A stretch of DNA of 64,000 bases from Candidatus Absconditabacteria bacterium. Lineage in GTDB: Bacteria > Patescibacteriota > Gracilibacteria > Absconditabacterales > Absconditicoccaceae. Of this stretch, positions 11,812-21,714 are shown piece after piece. The stretch lies in contig JAQUVI010000003.1 in assembly GCA_028693445.1 (NCBI GenBank), positions 83,252-147,251 of the forward strand, written 5' to 3'. Under the pieces are notes generated by a model, which ran no database searches, was not told the DNA's origin, and saw nothing but the letters and a program-made list of their open reading frames with translations. Numbering within the stretch: the first letter of the stretch is position 1; each line of letters starts with the position of its first letter. Both the position numbers and the translations under genes were made by a program.

Positions 11812-12867
11812 TTACCAAACAAACAATGTTTCTCCTCATTCAATAAACGAATCTTGTAATTGAAAATTAATTCCAATTATAGCTATGTCTGCTCAATTTA
11901 TAGCGCTGTCTCAATTAAGATTTTTTGGATTCAAAACAGATATTCATCATTCTACAAATCCCGATCAAAAAACTATTACTGATATATCGTTTCAATTTAC
12001 CAAAAAATCGTATTTTCACTCAGTATTTCTTAAATCTCAAGCTATTTGATATTTATATCAATCATCTACCAAATTACTTTTATTTTGAGTATTATACAAA
12101 TTTACACCAGTCGTAAAATCCAATACAAATTCTTCTCACTGGATAATTTCCACACCATTCAAATATGAAGCAAGATGTGATTGTCCTTTATATATTATAT
12201 AATATGTATTAGATGGTATCAAATCTGATAAAATTCAAACACCCAATTCATCGGTTTCCAAAATTCATGAATAAACCAAATCTTTTGAATTATCATAAAA
12301 TCTAATTTCCCCATAATTTGCAAAATTAGATCATGGACGACTTCCCGGAAAAATCTTTACACTAAATGGAGTACAATTCAAACCAGGACTTACATACAAA
12401 GTAAAAAAGTTTGCTTTACCTTCAACAACATCAAAACTTCATATATTAGTTTCTGTTGGAGCTAATTGTAATGCACAAGCATCAAAAGTTCAACTCGTAC
12501 AAACCGGAAAATTAAAATCCACACTTCTACGTTCAGTTGATAATGGATCTACAGAGAAATTTCACATATTCCAAATCAGATTTTCTCAAAATTCTTTGCC
12601 AGATATCATATCACATGAAGTTCTACCATCAGCTGTTTGCATTTGAGAAACAAAATCTAGTTTCAATGATTGTGATTCTGTTGTCGGATTATTAATATCT
12701 AGCCAAAAACCAGTTTGTCATTCATCAACAGTTATATTCATTTCCAACGTTTTTCCTGTTGTTGTTCAATCAAAAAAAGAAAGATTAGTATATCAAAACC
12801 ATGAAGCAAAAACACTTCATCAAAAAATAATAATTCCAAAAGCTAATAAAAAAATATTTTTAGACAT
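11812..12867 (-). CDS. Secreted protein with dockerin-like C-terminus
   Basis: A 351-residue exported protein with signal peptide MSKNIFLLAFGIIIFGGSVF. The N-terminal 150 residues form a unique beta-rich domain with conserved Cys (TSCDMISGKEF; VCTSGTFDACALQLAP). The C-terminal 200 residues are homologous to the end of the 9538 protein: FPGSRPG, YYIIYKGQSHLASYLNG, then the calcium-loop-like NLNGDSAINGADIAIIG and a terminal LFVW. It is probably a passenger that docks on the cohesin-like domains encoded downstream. It is the first gene of the minus-strand run, with 24 nt to the next start. Confidence 0.75.
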
Positions 12868-13201
12868 TCAACAAAGAAAACTATAAACATATAAAAGAGT
12901 AGTTGTTAGGACAAGCTTTTCAACAAAATATCCACAAAACAAATAAAAAAAGCAAAGACAAACATAGACAAAAAACAAAGAAATATAAGATAAGACCATA
13001 CAAACCTTACAAAACAGGTTAACTGATATTTTTTGGTTATCAAATAGTATTTAAATAAGACAGTTTACGACAAAAATTCAACATTAACAAAAAAAACAAA
13101 ATGACAAAAAACAAAAAAAATATATAATAATAGTAATAAATTTGCAAAAAAAGCTTTTGTCGCTATACTAATAACAATATTTTAATCAAAAAGCTATCTT
13201 C
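12868..13201. other. Divergent intergenic region with promoters
   Basis: About 330 bp between two divergently transcribed surface genes; extremely A-rich, no open frame. On the plus strand ttgcaa (13142-13147), a 16-nt spacer and tatact (13164-13169) form a good promoter 33 nt before the ATG at 13202. On the minus strand a weaker ttgtcc / tatgtt pair is placed suitably for the 12867 gene. Confidence 0.5.
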
Positions 13202-13765
13202 ATGGACAAAAAGAATTATCGATTATTATCAATTATTTTATTTTCATTGAGTTTTTTTTGATTTACTACAAATGCTCAAAATACTCAAGGGCAAATTGCT
13301 TTAGAAATCAAAGCAGGATTTTTAACAATAGCATGAAGTTGAACTTTAAATATATGATCTGTTTTATCAAATCCAGAAGCCGAAGAACGCATCGTCCCTA
13401 TAGAGAATATTTTACAAATCAAAGATATTTCATGACTTTGTGGTGAGTATTATACAACAATGCAAATATCAAATTTATCAAACTGATCTTCAGAAATTAC
13501 AAAAGAAAATATAAGCGTAAATTTACAACCAATTATTACATTACTTGGAAAAGAAAATCCAAGCTTATCTCTTGGGCCAACTATCAATAATCAACGATGA
13601 TCTATTGAAAATCCAACTACATATATCCACAGATCAATAGGAACAAATTGTTGAACTATAGGACAATATTGAAGTACATGAGACATAAAAATAAATATTC
13701 CTGCAAATCAACCAGCAGGAACATATAGAGGCAAAATATATTTTCTTTTGATAGATAATAACTAG
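13202..13765 (+). CDS. Secreted WxL-like surface protein
   Basis: A 187-residue protein with a signal peptide (MDKKNYRLLSIILFSLSFFG) ending near TNAQN. The rest is predicted beta-sandwich, ending in IPANQPAGTYRGKIYFLLID, which matches the C-terminal strand pair of WxL-type domains (PAGTxxGTYxATLTWTL). The protein at 17201 has the same layout and closing motif, so the two are paralogues flanking three membrane-anchored partners. WxL proteins of Firmicutes bind peptidoglycan noncovalently; the true Trp-x-Leu pair is not conserved here, so this is a distant relation at best. TGA codons are frequent. The stop is TAG. Confidence 0.62.
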
Positions 13766-13801
13766 AATTTAGGGTTTAGAACATAGAGCTTAGAACAACG
13801 A

Positions 13802-13920
13802 AACAAATATATAATAAGTGAGCGCTTATATTTTTAGGCATAAAAAACACAGAGCTAAGAATTTGTTTGTGTTTTTTGCCGTTAAGAAAATGTAACAGCG
13901 AACGATTATATATTGTTTTG
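13802..13920. ncRNA. Structured intergenic element, copy B
   Basis: A 119-nt element between convergent genes. The outer stem is aacaaatatataat / attatatattgtt, followed inwards by tgagcg facing cagcga, a second stem (ttatatttt / aaaatgtaa), and a third stem ggcataaaaaacac / gtgttttttgcc. The same order of stems with compensating changes occurs at 25563-25704 (copy A). It may be an RNA or a large bidirectional terminator. Confidence 0.55.
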
Positions 13921-14023
13921 TTGAATATAATTTAGTTCTTAGCTTTTCAATTAAAAATATTTAAGTTTAACAATAAAAAGAACAAATAAAAAGAGAAAAT
14001 CATCATAATCAACATAAAACAAA

Positions 14024-14977
14024 TTATCTCCTCAAAACAATTTTCAAAAGCCATCTCAGCACAAACAAAGCAACAAAAAATCACAGTACTCAGAAAATCA
14101 ACACCCATGGAACAAGGATAATATTTTTATCATAAGAAAAATCTATTTTTTGCTTATACTTCTCTGGCACATAAGACAAATCCAATCTTGTATCTAATAC
14201 AGAACTTCCTTGAAAAAAGAGGTTATAAACTCACTTATAAAAGGGAATATCAGCAAAACGAAATTCAATCAAAGAAGATGTTCAATACTCTATTATTTTT
14301 GATGAAGTAACAAATCTTTCATATCCCAATATATTGGACAATCTTCAAGTATATTGCAAAAATTCCGGCAAAACTCATGAATTATCAAAAGGAAGCAAAA
14401 CAACCAAAGCATCATCTTTCTTATCTATATAATGACTAACCAAAGATTTATCAAATTCAATATTTCTTTTAAATTCCCCAACAACATATCCATCCATAAA
14501 ATTCGCTTTACGAACAATAACATCAAAAGAAGATCAATCTTGTTGAATCATTTTTTTTTGATCCAAAATATTATAAACTAAGCATCAATTTACTTGTCCA
14601 GAATATCCCAAAGGAAAAGAAAGTGTTCAGGTTTTTTGAACAACAGATCAAGAAGAAAGCAACATAGTTTTTTCCAAAAAATCAACATAAGGACCAAATA
14701 AACTTCATTGATGCGAACATGCTTTATTACCAATTTCATCATTTGTTATTTCTCCATCTACAAATCATAAAGAAAGAGAAACTTTTTCTTTACTAGTATT
14801 TGCAATCTCCAAACAAAATTCATAAGGGACACCGGCTTTAGCTACAAAATTCATATACTTACCATCTGCTCATGTTGTATTATTACAAAAAGATACAGAA
14901 ACATCTCAAATAGACTCTGCAAAAACCGAAAATCATAAAAACAAAAACAAAAAAATCAGAACTACTATTTTTTTCAT
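14024..14977 (-). CDS. Membrane-anchored exported beta-sandwich protein 1
   Basis: A 317-residue protein: signal peptide (MKKIVVLIFLFLFLGFSVFA), two beta-rich domains, and a C-terminal transmembrane helix (IILVPWVLIFGVLGFFVALF) followed by a short basic tail. The first domain begins ISVSFCNNT after cleavage (VSVSFCNNTTG), a start shared with the 15962 protein (VSLNFCNDGTG), so the two are homologous. The arrangement (signal, two beta-sandwiches, TM, Lys/Arg tail) resembles DUF916/DUF3324-type partners of WxL proteins, and the adjacency to WxL-like genes supports that reading, but sequence evidence is only pattern-level. It is the last of three paralogous genes in a minus-strand operon. Confidence 0.65.
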
Positions 14978-14996
14978 CTTTATCACAACGATAAAA

Positions 14997-15749
14997 TTAT
15001 TTTTTATGAGTTGTCTTTTTTGTTATCACTTTATTCTTCCCACGAAACATAGGTATCAAAACAGAAAGCAACAATAACCCACATGCAACCAATCCTATTA
15101 TTGATATAATACGAGTATTTTTCTCTATAAAAAACAAAATATCATTAAACCATTGAAAACGATATAGACCTCATTCTACAGAAATTTTTATATTTCCTGC
15201 TTTACGAATAACCAAATTAAATGGCGAATTCGCAGAAAGCTTTTCTGTGGTAGTTAAATTAATAGCAAAACATGCATTATATTTACCAGAAGCTATTTCA
15301 TTTGCTGACAATACAAAATAATCTATACGTTGTTCTTGTGGTCACAAAACAACCGGCTCAGAAAAAGCAGCAAAATTCGACACAAAAACATCTCAAATTA
15401 ATTCACCAGCATTTGAACAAACCATATTACCATTGGCATTTATAGAACCAGGAACAACACTTCATACAATTTCCAATGTATCATTAGATTGATTAACTAT
15501 AGCCACACATACTTCTTTTTTTTGATTTGGCCTCATTGTCAGATCAATAGTAGAAGTCAATTGATTAGCTCAAAGTCATTCATTACAAAATTTCAAAACT
15601 ATTTTATTAATCTGATTATTGTGGACAAGTCACATATCCAACTGATCAGTCAATTCTTTAGTCTCTGTAGTAACATTGTTTTTTACTTCATTTTGTGCAA
15701 AAACGAACGAACTCAATATCACAGAAACAATAATCAAAAAATATTTCAT
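14997..15749 (-). CDS. Membrane-anchored exported beta-sandwich protein 2
   Basis: A 250-residue protein with a signal peptide (MKYFLIIVSVILSSFVFAQN), a beta-rich external region with three Cys, and a C-terminal transmembrane helix (ISIIGLVACGLLLLSVLIP) followed by a basic RGKNKVITKKTTHKK tail. It contains a PFNLVIRKAGNIKISVEGG segment whose ...VIRKA/VVRKT motif recurs in the flanking paralogues. It lies 19 nt upstream of the 14024 gene, in the same operon. Its role is unknown; the context suggests a surface complex with the WxL-like proteins. Confidence 0.65.
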
Positions 15750-15961
15750 AATTTATATAATATATATAAAAACAAATCAATCATTGAAAACCTGGGTGCA
15801 ATAGAATGGTAATTCAATCTATCATTCATTGCGAACGTAGCTTAGCAATCCAGTTTAACATTCTACTCAACCTTATCAGTTGTGCAATATGTCATTCCCG
15901 CCTGCCTACCGGACAGGCAGGCTTTGCCAGTTGGAGCGAATCTAACTATATAATCATATAT
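15750..15961. repeat. Intergenic palindromic repeats (TCATTGCGA type and CATTCCCGCC type)
   Basis: Two short palindrome-type repeats. tcattgcgaacgtagcttag followed by caatcc (about 15827-15852) belongs to the dispersed TCATTGCGA...GCAATCC family seen elsewhere in this window. It is followed by gtcattcccgcctgcc with a strong inverted repeat cctgcctaccggacaggcagg at 15900-15922. Both are more GC-rich than their surroundings. No gene is visible. Confidence 0.7.
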
Positions 15962-16936
15962 CTACTCAGACTTTTTCTTTTTTGGAACAATAATTTTTAC
16001 AATCAAACCAAGAATAATCAACGCAAGAATTACATATACCCAAGAAAAAACAAATAAGGAAGCTGTTTCTTTTATAAGAATAGCTTGTTTATATTTTTCA
16101 TTTATACTCGATACATCAAACTCAAAAAATGGTTCTCCAACAACAGAAACTCTAGTCGAAAACAATCATTTATAAAAAGGCACAATACCCAAATTTACAG
16201 ACACTTCATAAACATCTCCTGGTAATAATTTTTTTGGAGTCACATCAAATGGTCTTTCAAAACCAAGAGGATTGTATAGTTTTCCCGACAAAGACACATT
16301 TTGAGTCAGGTTTCCATTGTTTTTCACTGTAAAATTCAACATCAAATCTCAGTCTTCATTTATATTTGCTCAGATATTTTTATTTGATGAATATATTGAT
16401 CAAGTAACAGGAATAAGCTGGATAGTGTTGGATATAGAATCTTCTGATCAAACAAAAAGATTTAAAAATGATGTTTTACGTACTACTAAATTAAAAACAC
16501 CACCCATATTTTCCACTTCCGGCTTTCCCAATTGATAAGCCAAACATCCATAATACATTCCTATCATACCAACAGGAGCAATGACTGTTTCTTTTAAAAC
16601 AACAGATTGATTTCATGAAATAATAACAGATCTATTAGGATTATCAATTAAGAATTTTGCAAAATCATTGGATGTATCACAAATTTGATTTCATCATTTA
16701 CTAAATGATGCTTTTGGAAAAGAATATTTCATCACAACATCATCACTAGATTTATTTTCTACATAAATACAAATTTCTTGTTGTTGTCATGGTTCTATCA
16801 TAATAGTATATTTATTGGTCAAATTACCAGTACCATCATTACAAAAATTCAAAGAAACGTCTTTTATTCCTTCTTGCGCAAAAGAAAAAGAAAATAACAT
16901 AAAAATACCTATCAACAAAAGAAAATACTTTTTCAT
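15962..16936 (-). CDS. Membrane-anchored exported beta-sandwich protein 3
   Basis: A 324-residue protein: signal peptide MKKYFLLLIGIFMLFSFSFA, first beta domain with Cys residues (VSLNFCNDGTG, EICIYVENKSSDDV), second domain containing the FTVKNNGNLTQNVSLSGKLY strand pattern typical of NEW3/CARDB-like Ig folds, then an IVPFYKG segment, a transmembrane helix (FVFSWVYVILALIILGLIV) and a KKKKSE tail. Its organisation matches DUF3324-like proteins that accompany WxL proteins. It heads the three-gene operon (25962-type spacing is not applicable; the next start is about 210 nt away across repeats). The first gene product of the set to be made; function unknown. Confidence 0.66.
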
Positions 16937-17106
16937 ATAATATACAATAAAAAATTAAAACAATACTTACTTGTAATATTCATATACAAAATTGCAATCC
17001 CAGCATCTATTTTTCTCCTGGTTTCTATCCAAAACACTAGAAAAAACAATTGACAAAAGCCAAATTTCTTGTTTTGCAAAATTATTATAAAAAAGTATTC
17101 AAAAAT

Positions 17107-17135
17107 TTGACAAAAAAACAATTTTCCAATATAAT
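17107..17135 (+). promoter_or_regulatory. Consensus sigma-70-type promoter
   Basis: ttgaca, a 17-nt spacer and tataat, a perfect match to the bacterial consensus, 66 nt before the ATG at 17201. This suggests strong constitutive expression of the WxL-like protein. Confidence 0.8.
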
Positions 17136-17200
17136 TAGATGTACAATAAAGAAACCAATCTTTATACAACAGTACATTTTACTTATTTATTCTTACAAAA

Positions 17201-17746
17201 ATGAACAAAAATTTATTAAAAATTGGAGCCTTGGCTCTAGGAATGTTCGCATTTGGATTAATGCTTAATGCAAACGCTGAAGAATTAGGTGAAGTATCTT
17301 TGACTATTAATTCTGGAGAATCTGTATGTATTTACGGAACTTCTTTGGATTTAGGAGCTCAAAATGTACAGTTTGACACTGCATACGAATTTAGTGGTAA
17401 TTTTGGTACATGGTCTTGTACAGATTACATTGGAGTTACAGAAGGATGGGTTTTAGATATCGCATCTTCTGATCTAACAAATGGTCTTGGAAATACAATT
17501 TCAGGAGCAAATGTTCAAATCATGCATGAGACACCAATCGCAAGTTGAGATGTGAATTGTACAGGTGGTGACTCTACAACATGGACAACTATAGGAACAA
17601 CTAATGTTGTAATAGAAAGAAGTCCAGGAACAGATGGTGTTTGTTCAGTATCTGTTGGTGCTCTAGATTTAAAAGTTGATGTACCTGCTAACCAAGCACC
17701 TGGTGCTTATACAGGAACACTTACATTAACAGTACCTAGCTTCTAA
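17201..17746 (+). CDS. Abundant secreted WxL-like surface protein
   Basis: A 181-residue protein with a signal peptide (MNKNLLKIGALALGMFAFGL, cleavage after NANA). The mature part is a single beta-sandwich with Cys residues and a GTWSC / GWVLDI pair, and it ends VDVPANQAPGAYTGTLTLTV, the same closing motif as WxL domains (PAGTKAGTYTATLTWTL). Only one in-frame TGA occurs (within ASGDVN); the other glycines are GGN, and the codon choice (GGA, GGT) is that of a highly expressed gene. A perfect consensus promoter and a good terminator flank it, so it may be a major surface protein. The relationship to WxL is distant. Confidence 0.7.
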
Positions 17747-17784
17747 TTAAATTTTAAAAAACCTTAGTACTGTTGTAAAATATC

Positions 17785-17817
17785 AAAAAGCGTCGAGGCA
17801 TGTCCCCGGCGTTTTTC
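17785..17817 (+). terminator. Terminator after the WxL-like gene
   Basis: aaaaagcg-tcg / cc-ggcgttttt stem with a GC-rich core and T-run. The remaining ~200 bp before the dnaA stop contain no gene that I can see. Confidence 0.75.
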
Positions 17818-18026
17818 TGTTATTATCTCTCAGTTATTATAAAGTGGCGATAAATAAATCGAGCAATTAAAAAAACAAATAAAAGAAGGAAATCATCACT
17901 AAATCAACTTTATCTGTAGCCAAAAAGCAGCGATATAATTATAACTAGACTATAATACCAAACATGATACTGCCTTGATGATAGATGAATTTTATTTGTT
18001 TTTTATTGCGAAATAAAAACTTAAAA

Positions 18027-19496
18027 TTATCCACCCAACCATTCCATAAACACCTTATAATCATGCTGTATATCTTCATCATGTTTCAACTTTTTTTCGA
18101 TATTATCTACTGCGTAAATTACTGAAGCATGGTTTTTACCACCAAAATAATCTCCTATTTTTTCAAAGGTCCAATGAAAATGTTTTTTTGCTAAATGCAT
18201 CAATAATTGTCTTGGTACCGTCACTTCTTTGGTTCTTGTTTCTGATTTAAGATCTGCTACAGAAATAGAATAATAAGACGCAACCATATCAACAAGCTGT
18301 CCAAAATTTTGAGATCATCTTATATTTACTACTTGTTCTTGTTGGCGAGTGGAATCTGGGGTATATCAAAGTGTCTTTAGACACTCTACAACATCTTGTT
18401 CGCCAAGTTCTATATTGAGAATCTTTTTTCTAGTAAGCAAAATATTCAGTGCTCATTCGAGCTCTCTCACATTATCTTTGATATATTTTGCAACCATATT
18501 AAGTAATTCAAAATCCATAGACTCACCTTTTGCTGCAAGCTTTGTTTGCAAAATAGCTATTCTTGTCTCGATATCTGGAGATTTAATATCTGCAACCAAT
18601 CCCAGTGCAAAACGACTTTTAAGTCTTGGCTCTATATGTAAAAGCTCTTTTGGCGGACGATCAGAAGAAAGAATAACTTGTTTCTTTTGCGACTGAAAAT
18701 CATTGAAAATCGTATGAAAAATTTCTTGAGTTTTTTCTTTATCTGCCAAAAATTGGATATCATCTATCATCAAAACATCTACTCCTTCAAATTTTTTGTA
18801 AAGATTGGGTAATTTATTTGTTCTAGTTGCAGATATTATCTCATCAATCAGCTTAGTTGCTGGAAAATAAACAACAACTTTATCTGGATACATTTCCATA
18901 ATTTCATTTCATATTGCTTGCATCAAATGAGTTTTTCCAAGCCCTACATTTCCATAAAGAAATAGTGGATTATATGCAGTTCCAGGTTGCTCAGCAACGG
19001 CTTTCGCCGCAGAAAAGGCAATTGTAGTTGCAGAACCTACTACAAATGTATCAAATCTAAATATCGGTTCAAATAATATTCCAAAATGCTCAGTAAGTTC
19101 ATGTTTAACATCTTTTTTGGACAACAAAGAAGTCTGGTTTTTATCATCAGTTACTTTGAGTATTTTTTTGAGATTCAATAAAAGATCGTTTCAATTAAGA
19201 AATGGCGGATATACAATAATTTTAATACCAAACTGTGGATTATAAAGAGATTCTATTGCTTCCTTGATAGACTTTTGAAAAAACTTTTTTACTTGAGTAA
19301 ACACAAATTCATTGGAAACACCTATATAAACCATTTTTTCTTTTTCATCAATATCTACAATTCCCACTTTATTGAGAAACGAGAAGATTTTTTTGGGATC
19401 ATTAGAAGATGCCAACTGCAAAATCACCTTCTCCCATAAACTACGAAGATAAGTTATTTTTTGAGGATCATATTGTTGAGCCAAATCTATCAACAT
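18027..19496 (-). CDS. dnaA: Chromosomal replication initiator DnaA
   Basis: An AAA+ ATPase that binds and melts oriC. The ~489-residue protein has domain I ([12 protein letters not shown]...), a short linker, the AAA+ core with Walker [10 protein letters not shown] near residue 185, Walker B MIDDIQF, sensor segments ([19 protein letters not shown]), and the C-terminal DNA-binding domain IV with [20 protein letters not shown] and the signature [11 protein letters not shown]. Length is normal. The ATG at 19496 is preferred; TTG at 19505 is possible. Directly upstream lies an array of 7-nt repeats (19519-19660), where an origin could be sought, although I see no cluster of canonical DnaA boxes. 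Confidence 0.97.
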
Positions 19497-19518
19497 ATCA
19501 AACAAAGAATTAATATAA

Positions 19519-19660
19519 AATTAGAATTTAGATTTTAGAGCTTAGAGCTTAGAACTTAGAATTTAGAGCTTAGGACTTAGATTTTTCTACCTACTACCAA
19601 CTAAGTTCTACCAACTACCAACTAAGTTCTACCAACTACCAACTAAGTTCTACCAACTAC
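19519..19660. repeat. Heptamer array plus CTACCAACT array upstream of dnaA
   Basis: Tandem TTAGAAC/TTAGAGC-type heptamers (about 19519-19581) followed by ttttt and then repeats of ctaccaactaagtt (19586-19660). The same composite element, in opposite orientation, lies at 35117-35226, and the heptamer part alone at 48773-48897. The second array runs into the last codons of the Nudix gene. Confidence 0.85.
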
Positions 19661-20080
19661 CAACTTGATAGCTTCATAAGATTTTTTCAAAATATTTTTA
19701 TCAGAATCAAAAGTCAACAATTTCATAGCATCTTGAAAGTTCTTCCAACAATAATTTTTGAGTTCTGCCTTTTGCAATACAATAGAGTCATCATATACTT
19801 CTCCCACAAAAAAGCCAACCCTTTTATTTATCAAGCCACCCTGCCTATCAGAAAAAGAATAATAATGATCAAAATAAAGATTTGGAATAACATCTATATC
19901 AGACAATCATGTTTCTTCAAAAACCTCTCTTTTTGCTGTTTGCAAAGGCGTTTCTCAAGATTCTATTTGCCCTTTGGGGAAAGATCGATGTCATCAAAGA
20001 TGCTGAACCAACAAAAACATATATCATTTTCCATCCTTAAAAAAAGGAATTATACCGTACGAATATTGCAAACCATCCAA
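19643..20080 (-). CDS. Nudix hydrolase
   Basis: A 145-residue Nudix enzyme of the Ap4A-pyrophosphohydrolase type. The Nudix box is complete near residues 34-56: KGQIESGETPLQTAKREVFE followed by ETG, with its last glycine encoded by TGA. It would cleave nucleoside diphosphates linked to another group, a house-cleaning role. No ATG lies between the upstream in-frame TAA and the conserved core, so the start is probably the TTG at 20080 (LDGLQYSYG). The C-terminal residues VVGRT are encoded within the CTACCAACT repeat array, indicating that the array has replaced or extended the original end. Confidence 0.85.
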
Positions 20081-20095
20081 TTAAAATATAAAATA

Positions 20096-20494
20096 TTACA
20101 AATAAAAAATCTGACTTTTTATTTCACTCAAAATTGAATCAAATCACGGAATAGATTTTTCTATATATATTTGATCTTTTTTATCCAAAATAATATAAGA
20201 ATTTTGATAATTCTGAGGCTCATTTTTTAATCAATAAACCAAAGCTTTTTTGGCAAAAACAGTATTAGTTTGATAATCATAAAGTTTTCCAAAACTATCT
20301 CCAACCGATACAAAATCCTCCTGAGAAATCTTTCAAAGTAATAATTCTTGGAACATAATAAAAACAAACCCCTTTTCAAAAAAAGAAATCAATTTAACAT
20401 TTGGCTTTTCAACCAATTTTTCTGCCAAACTTATATAGCTACTATTAAACGGAATTTGAAGCAAATCCAAAACCAAAGTAAATATTTTTATCAT
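20096..20494 (-). CDS. Hypothetical protein (132 aa)
   Basis: A 132-residue soluble protein starting MIKIFTLVLDLLQIPFNSSY with three in-frame TGA. A helical N-terminal half (AEKLVEKPNVKLISFFEKG) is followed by a beta-rich half with YIILDKKDQIYIEKS. It lies between the SufD-like gene (8 nt upstream) and the Nudix gene (15 nt downstream) and is probably co-transcribed. No family recognised. Confidence 0.6.
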
Positions 20495-20502
20495 ATTGCT
20501 TT

Positions 20503-21153
20503 TTAAAAGTTAAAAATAGAAACAATAATCTGATCAAAAATTTTTTGTTTTTCTTCACTATCAACATCAGAAATAGTATCAAATATAGATTGCAATCCTC
20601 ATCTAATTACAATTCACTGTGATTCTTGGATAGAAAGTCATTTCGCCATCATATAAAAAAGTTTATTCTCATCCAAAGTATGAATTTTGGCTCCATGAGA
20701 AGCTTTGACACGATGCGAATGCACATCCAAAACAGGACGGACAAAAAGTTTTTTTGGTATTCACAAAAGGAATTGTTCCTCTGCCAGATGTCCTTCTACA
20801 TCTTCCACATCTTTACCCACAACAATATTTCCATCCAAAGAGATATCAGAACCATCTTTTACCACACAAAAAAGACGTACATTCGCAAAACTTTTATTGG
20901 CCAATAACGAAGTTACTACTTGGGATTTTACATCACCCACAAAAATCCCAAAAACCTCCAGACGCGAACCACTTCATTTTATATTAAATTTTATATCTAC
21001 ATCAGAATTATCGACTACAAAAACATATTTCACATCAGCATCAGAATCCAAATCTACGATTTTTTTACCAGAAGTACTAGAAAAAACATCAAGCACCTGA
21101 TGCTGACCGCCTTCTCAAAAATTTATCGGAAAAAAAGCATTATTTAATAGCAT
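20503..21153 (-). CDS. SufD/SufB-like Fe-S assembly domain protein
   Basis: A 216-residue protein with the C-terminal beta-helix core of SufB/SufD: HLAEEQFLLGIP, RPVLDVHSHRVKASHGAKIH followed by TLDENKLFYMMAKGLSIQES. The ASHGAxxxxLDxxxLFYxxxRG motif is the family signature. SufBCD is the scaffold for [Fe-S] cluster assembly, but this protein is roughly half the usual SufD length (about 430 aa) and no sufB, sufC or sufS lies nearby. It may be a reduced SufD or a repurposed single-subunit member. It heads an operon-like run with the 20096 and Nudix genes. Confidence 0.82.
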
Positions 21154-21156
21154 AAA

Positions 21157-21567
21157 TTATTCTTCACGTGATTTAATTAAATTAACAAGATCTTCTTTGG
21201 ATACTGATGGAGCGACTGATTCCTCTCAAATTTCATTTTCTTGATTATCCAAAGATCCAGAAAAGCCAAAAGAAGTGTCATCGCTTTCTTCCAAAGGACT
21301 TGCTTCTGGTAAAAAATAATCATCTTCCAATAACCCAGACAATTCTTCTTCCAAAATATCTTTTTCCAAAGTTTCTTCTTGTATTTCTCAAGTTTGAGAC
21401 TCATTATCCAAATGTATAATTTCCTCGACTCAAATACTATTTAAATACTGTATATATTCCACAAAATTTCATTTAAATCTAATCAAACCAAACAAAAATG
21501 CACCCAATAATGAAAAAAGCAATATCCAAAGCAAATACTTGATAAATTTACCCAAAAAGCTTGTCAT
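21157..21567 (-). CDS. Single-pass membrane protein with acidic tail
   Basis: A 136-residue protein with one N-terminal transmembrane helix (IKYLLWILLFSLLGAFLFGL) and a strongly acidic, low-complexity remainder rich in Glu, Asp and Ser, ending LVNLIKSREE. Its stop is 3 nt before the start of the SufD-like gene, so the two are probably coupled. Function unknown. Confidence 0.65.
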
Positions 21568-21656
21568 TACTATTTCAAAAAAATATAAAAAACAATTTCA
21601 GATTTTCTTATAAACTTTTTACAAAAAAAAACAAACACAAAGCAAATACAAATGGC

Positions 21657-21684
21657 TTGACAAAAACCAGTAAATAATTAAAAT
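21657..21684 (+). promoter_or_regulatory. Promoter of the Asp-rich repeat gene
   Basis: ttgaca, 16-nt spacer and taaaat, placed about 30 nt before the ATG at 21715. Confidence 0.6.
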
Positions 21685-21714
21685 AATAAAACATTTATAC
21701 AATAACAAACACAC

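Noticed and set aside
18021-18036. ttatccacc as a DnaA box near dnaA
   Set aside because: It is one imperfect copy and coincides with the last codons and stop of dnaA; there is no cluster.
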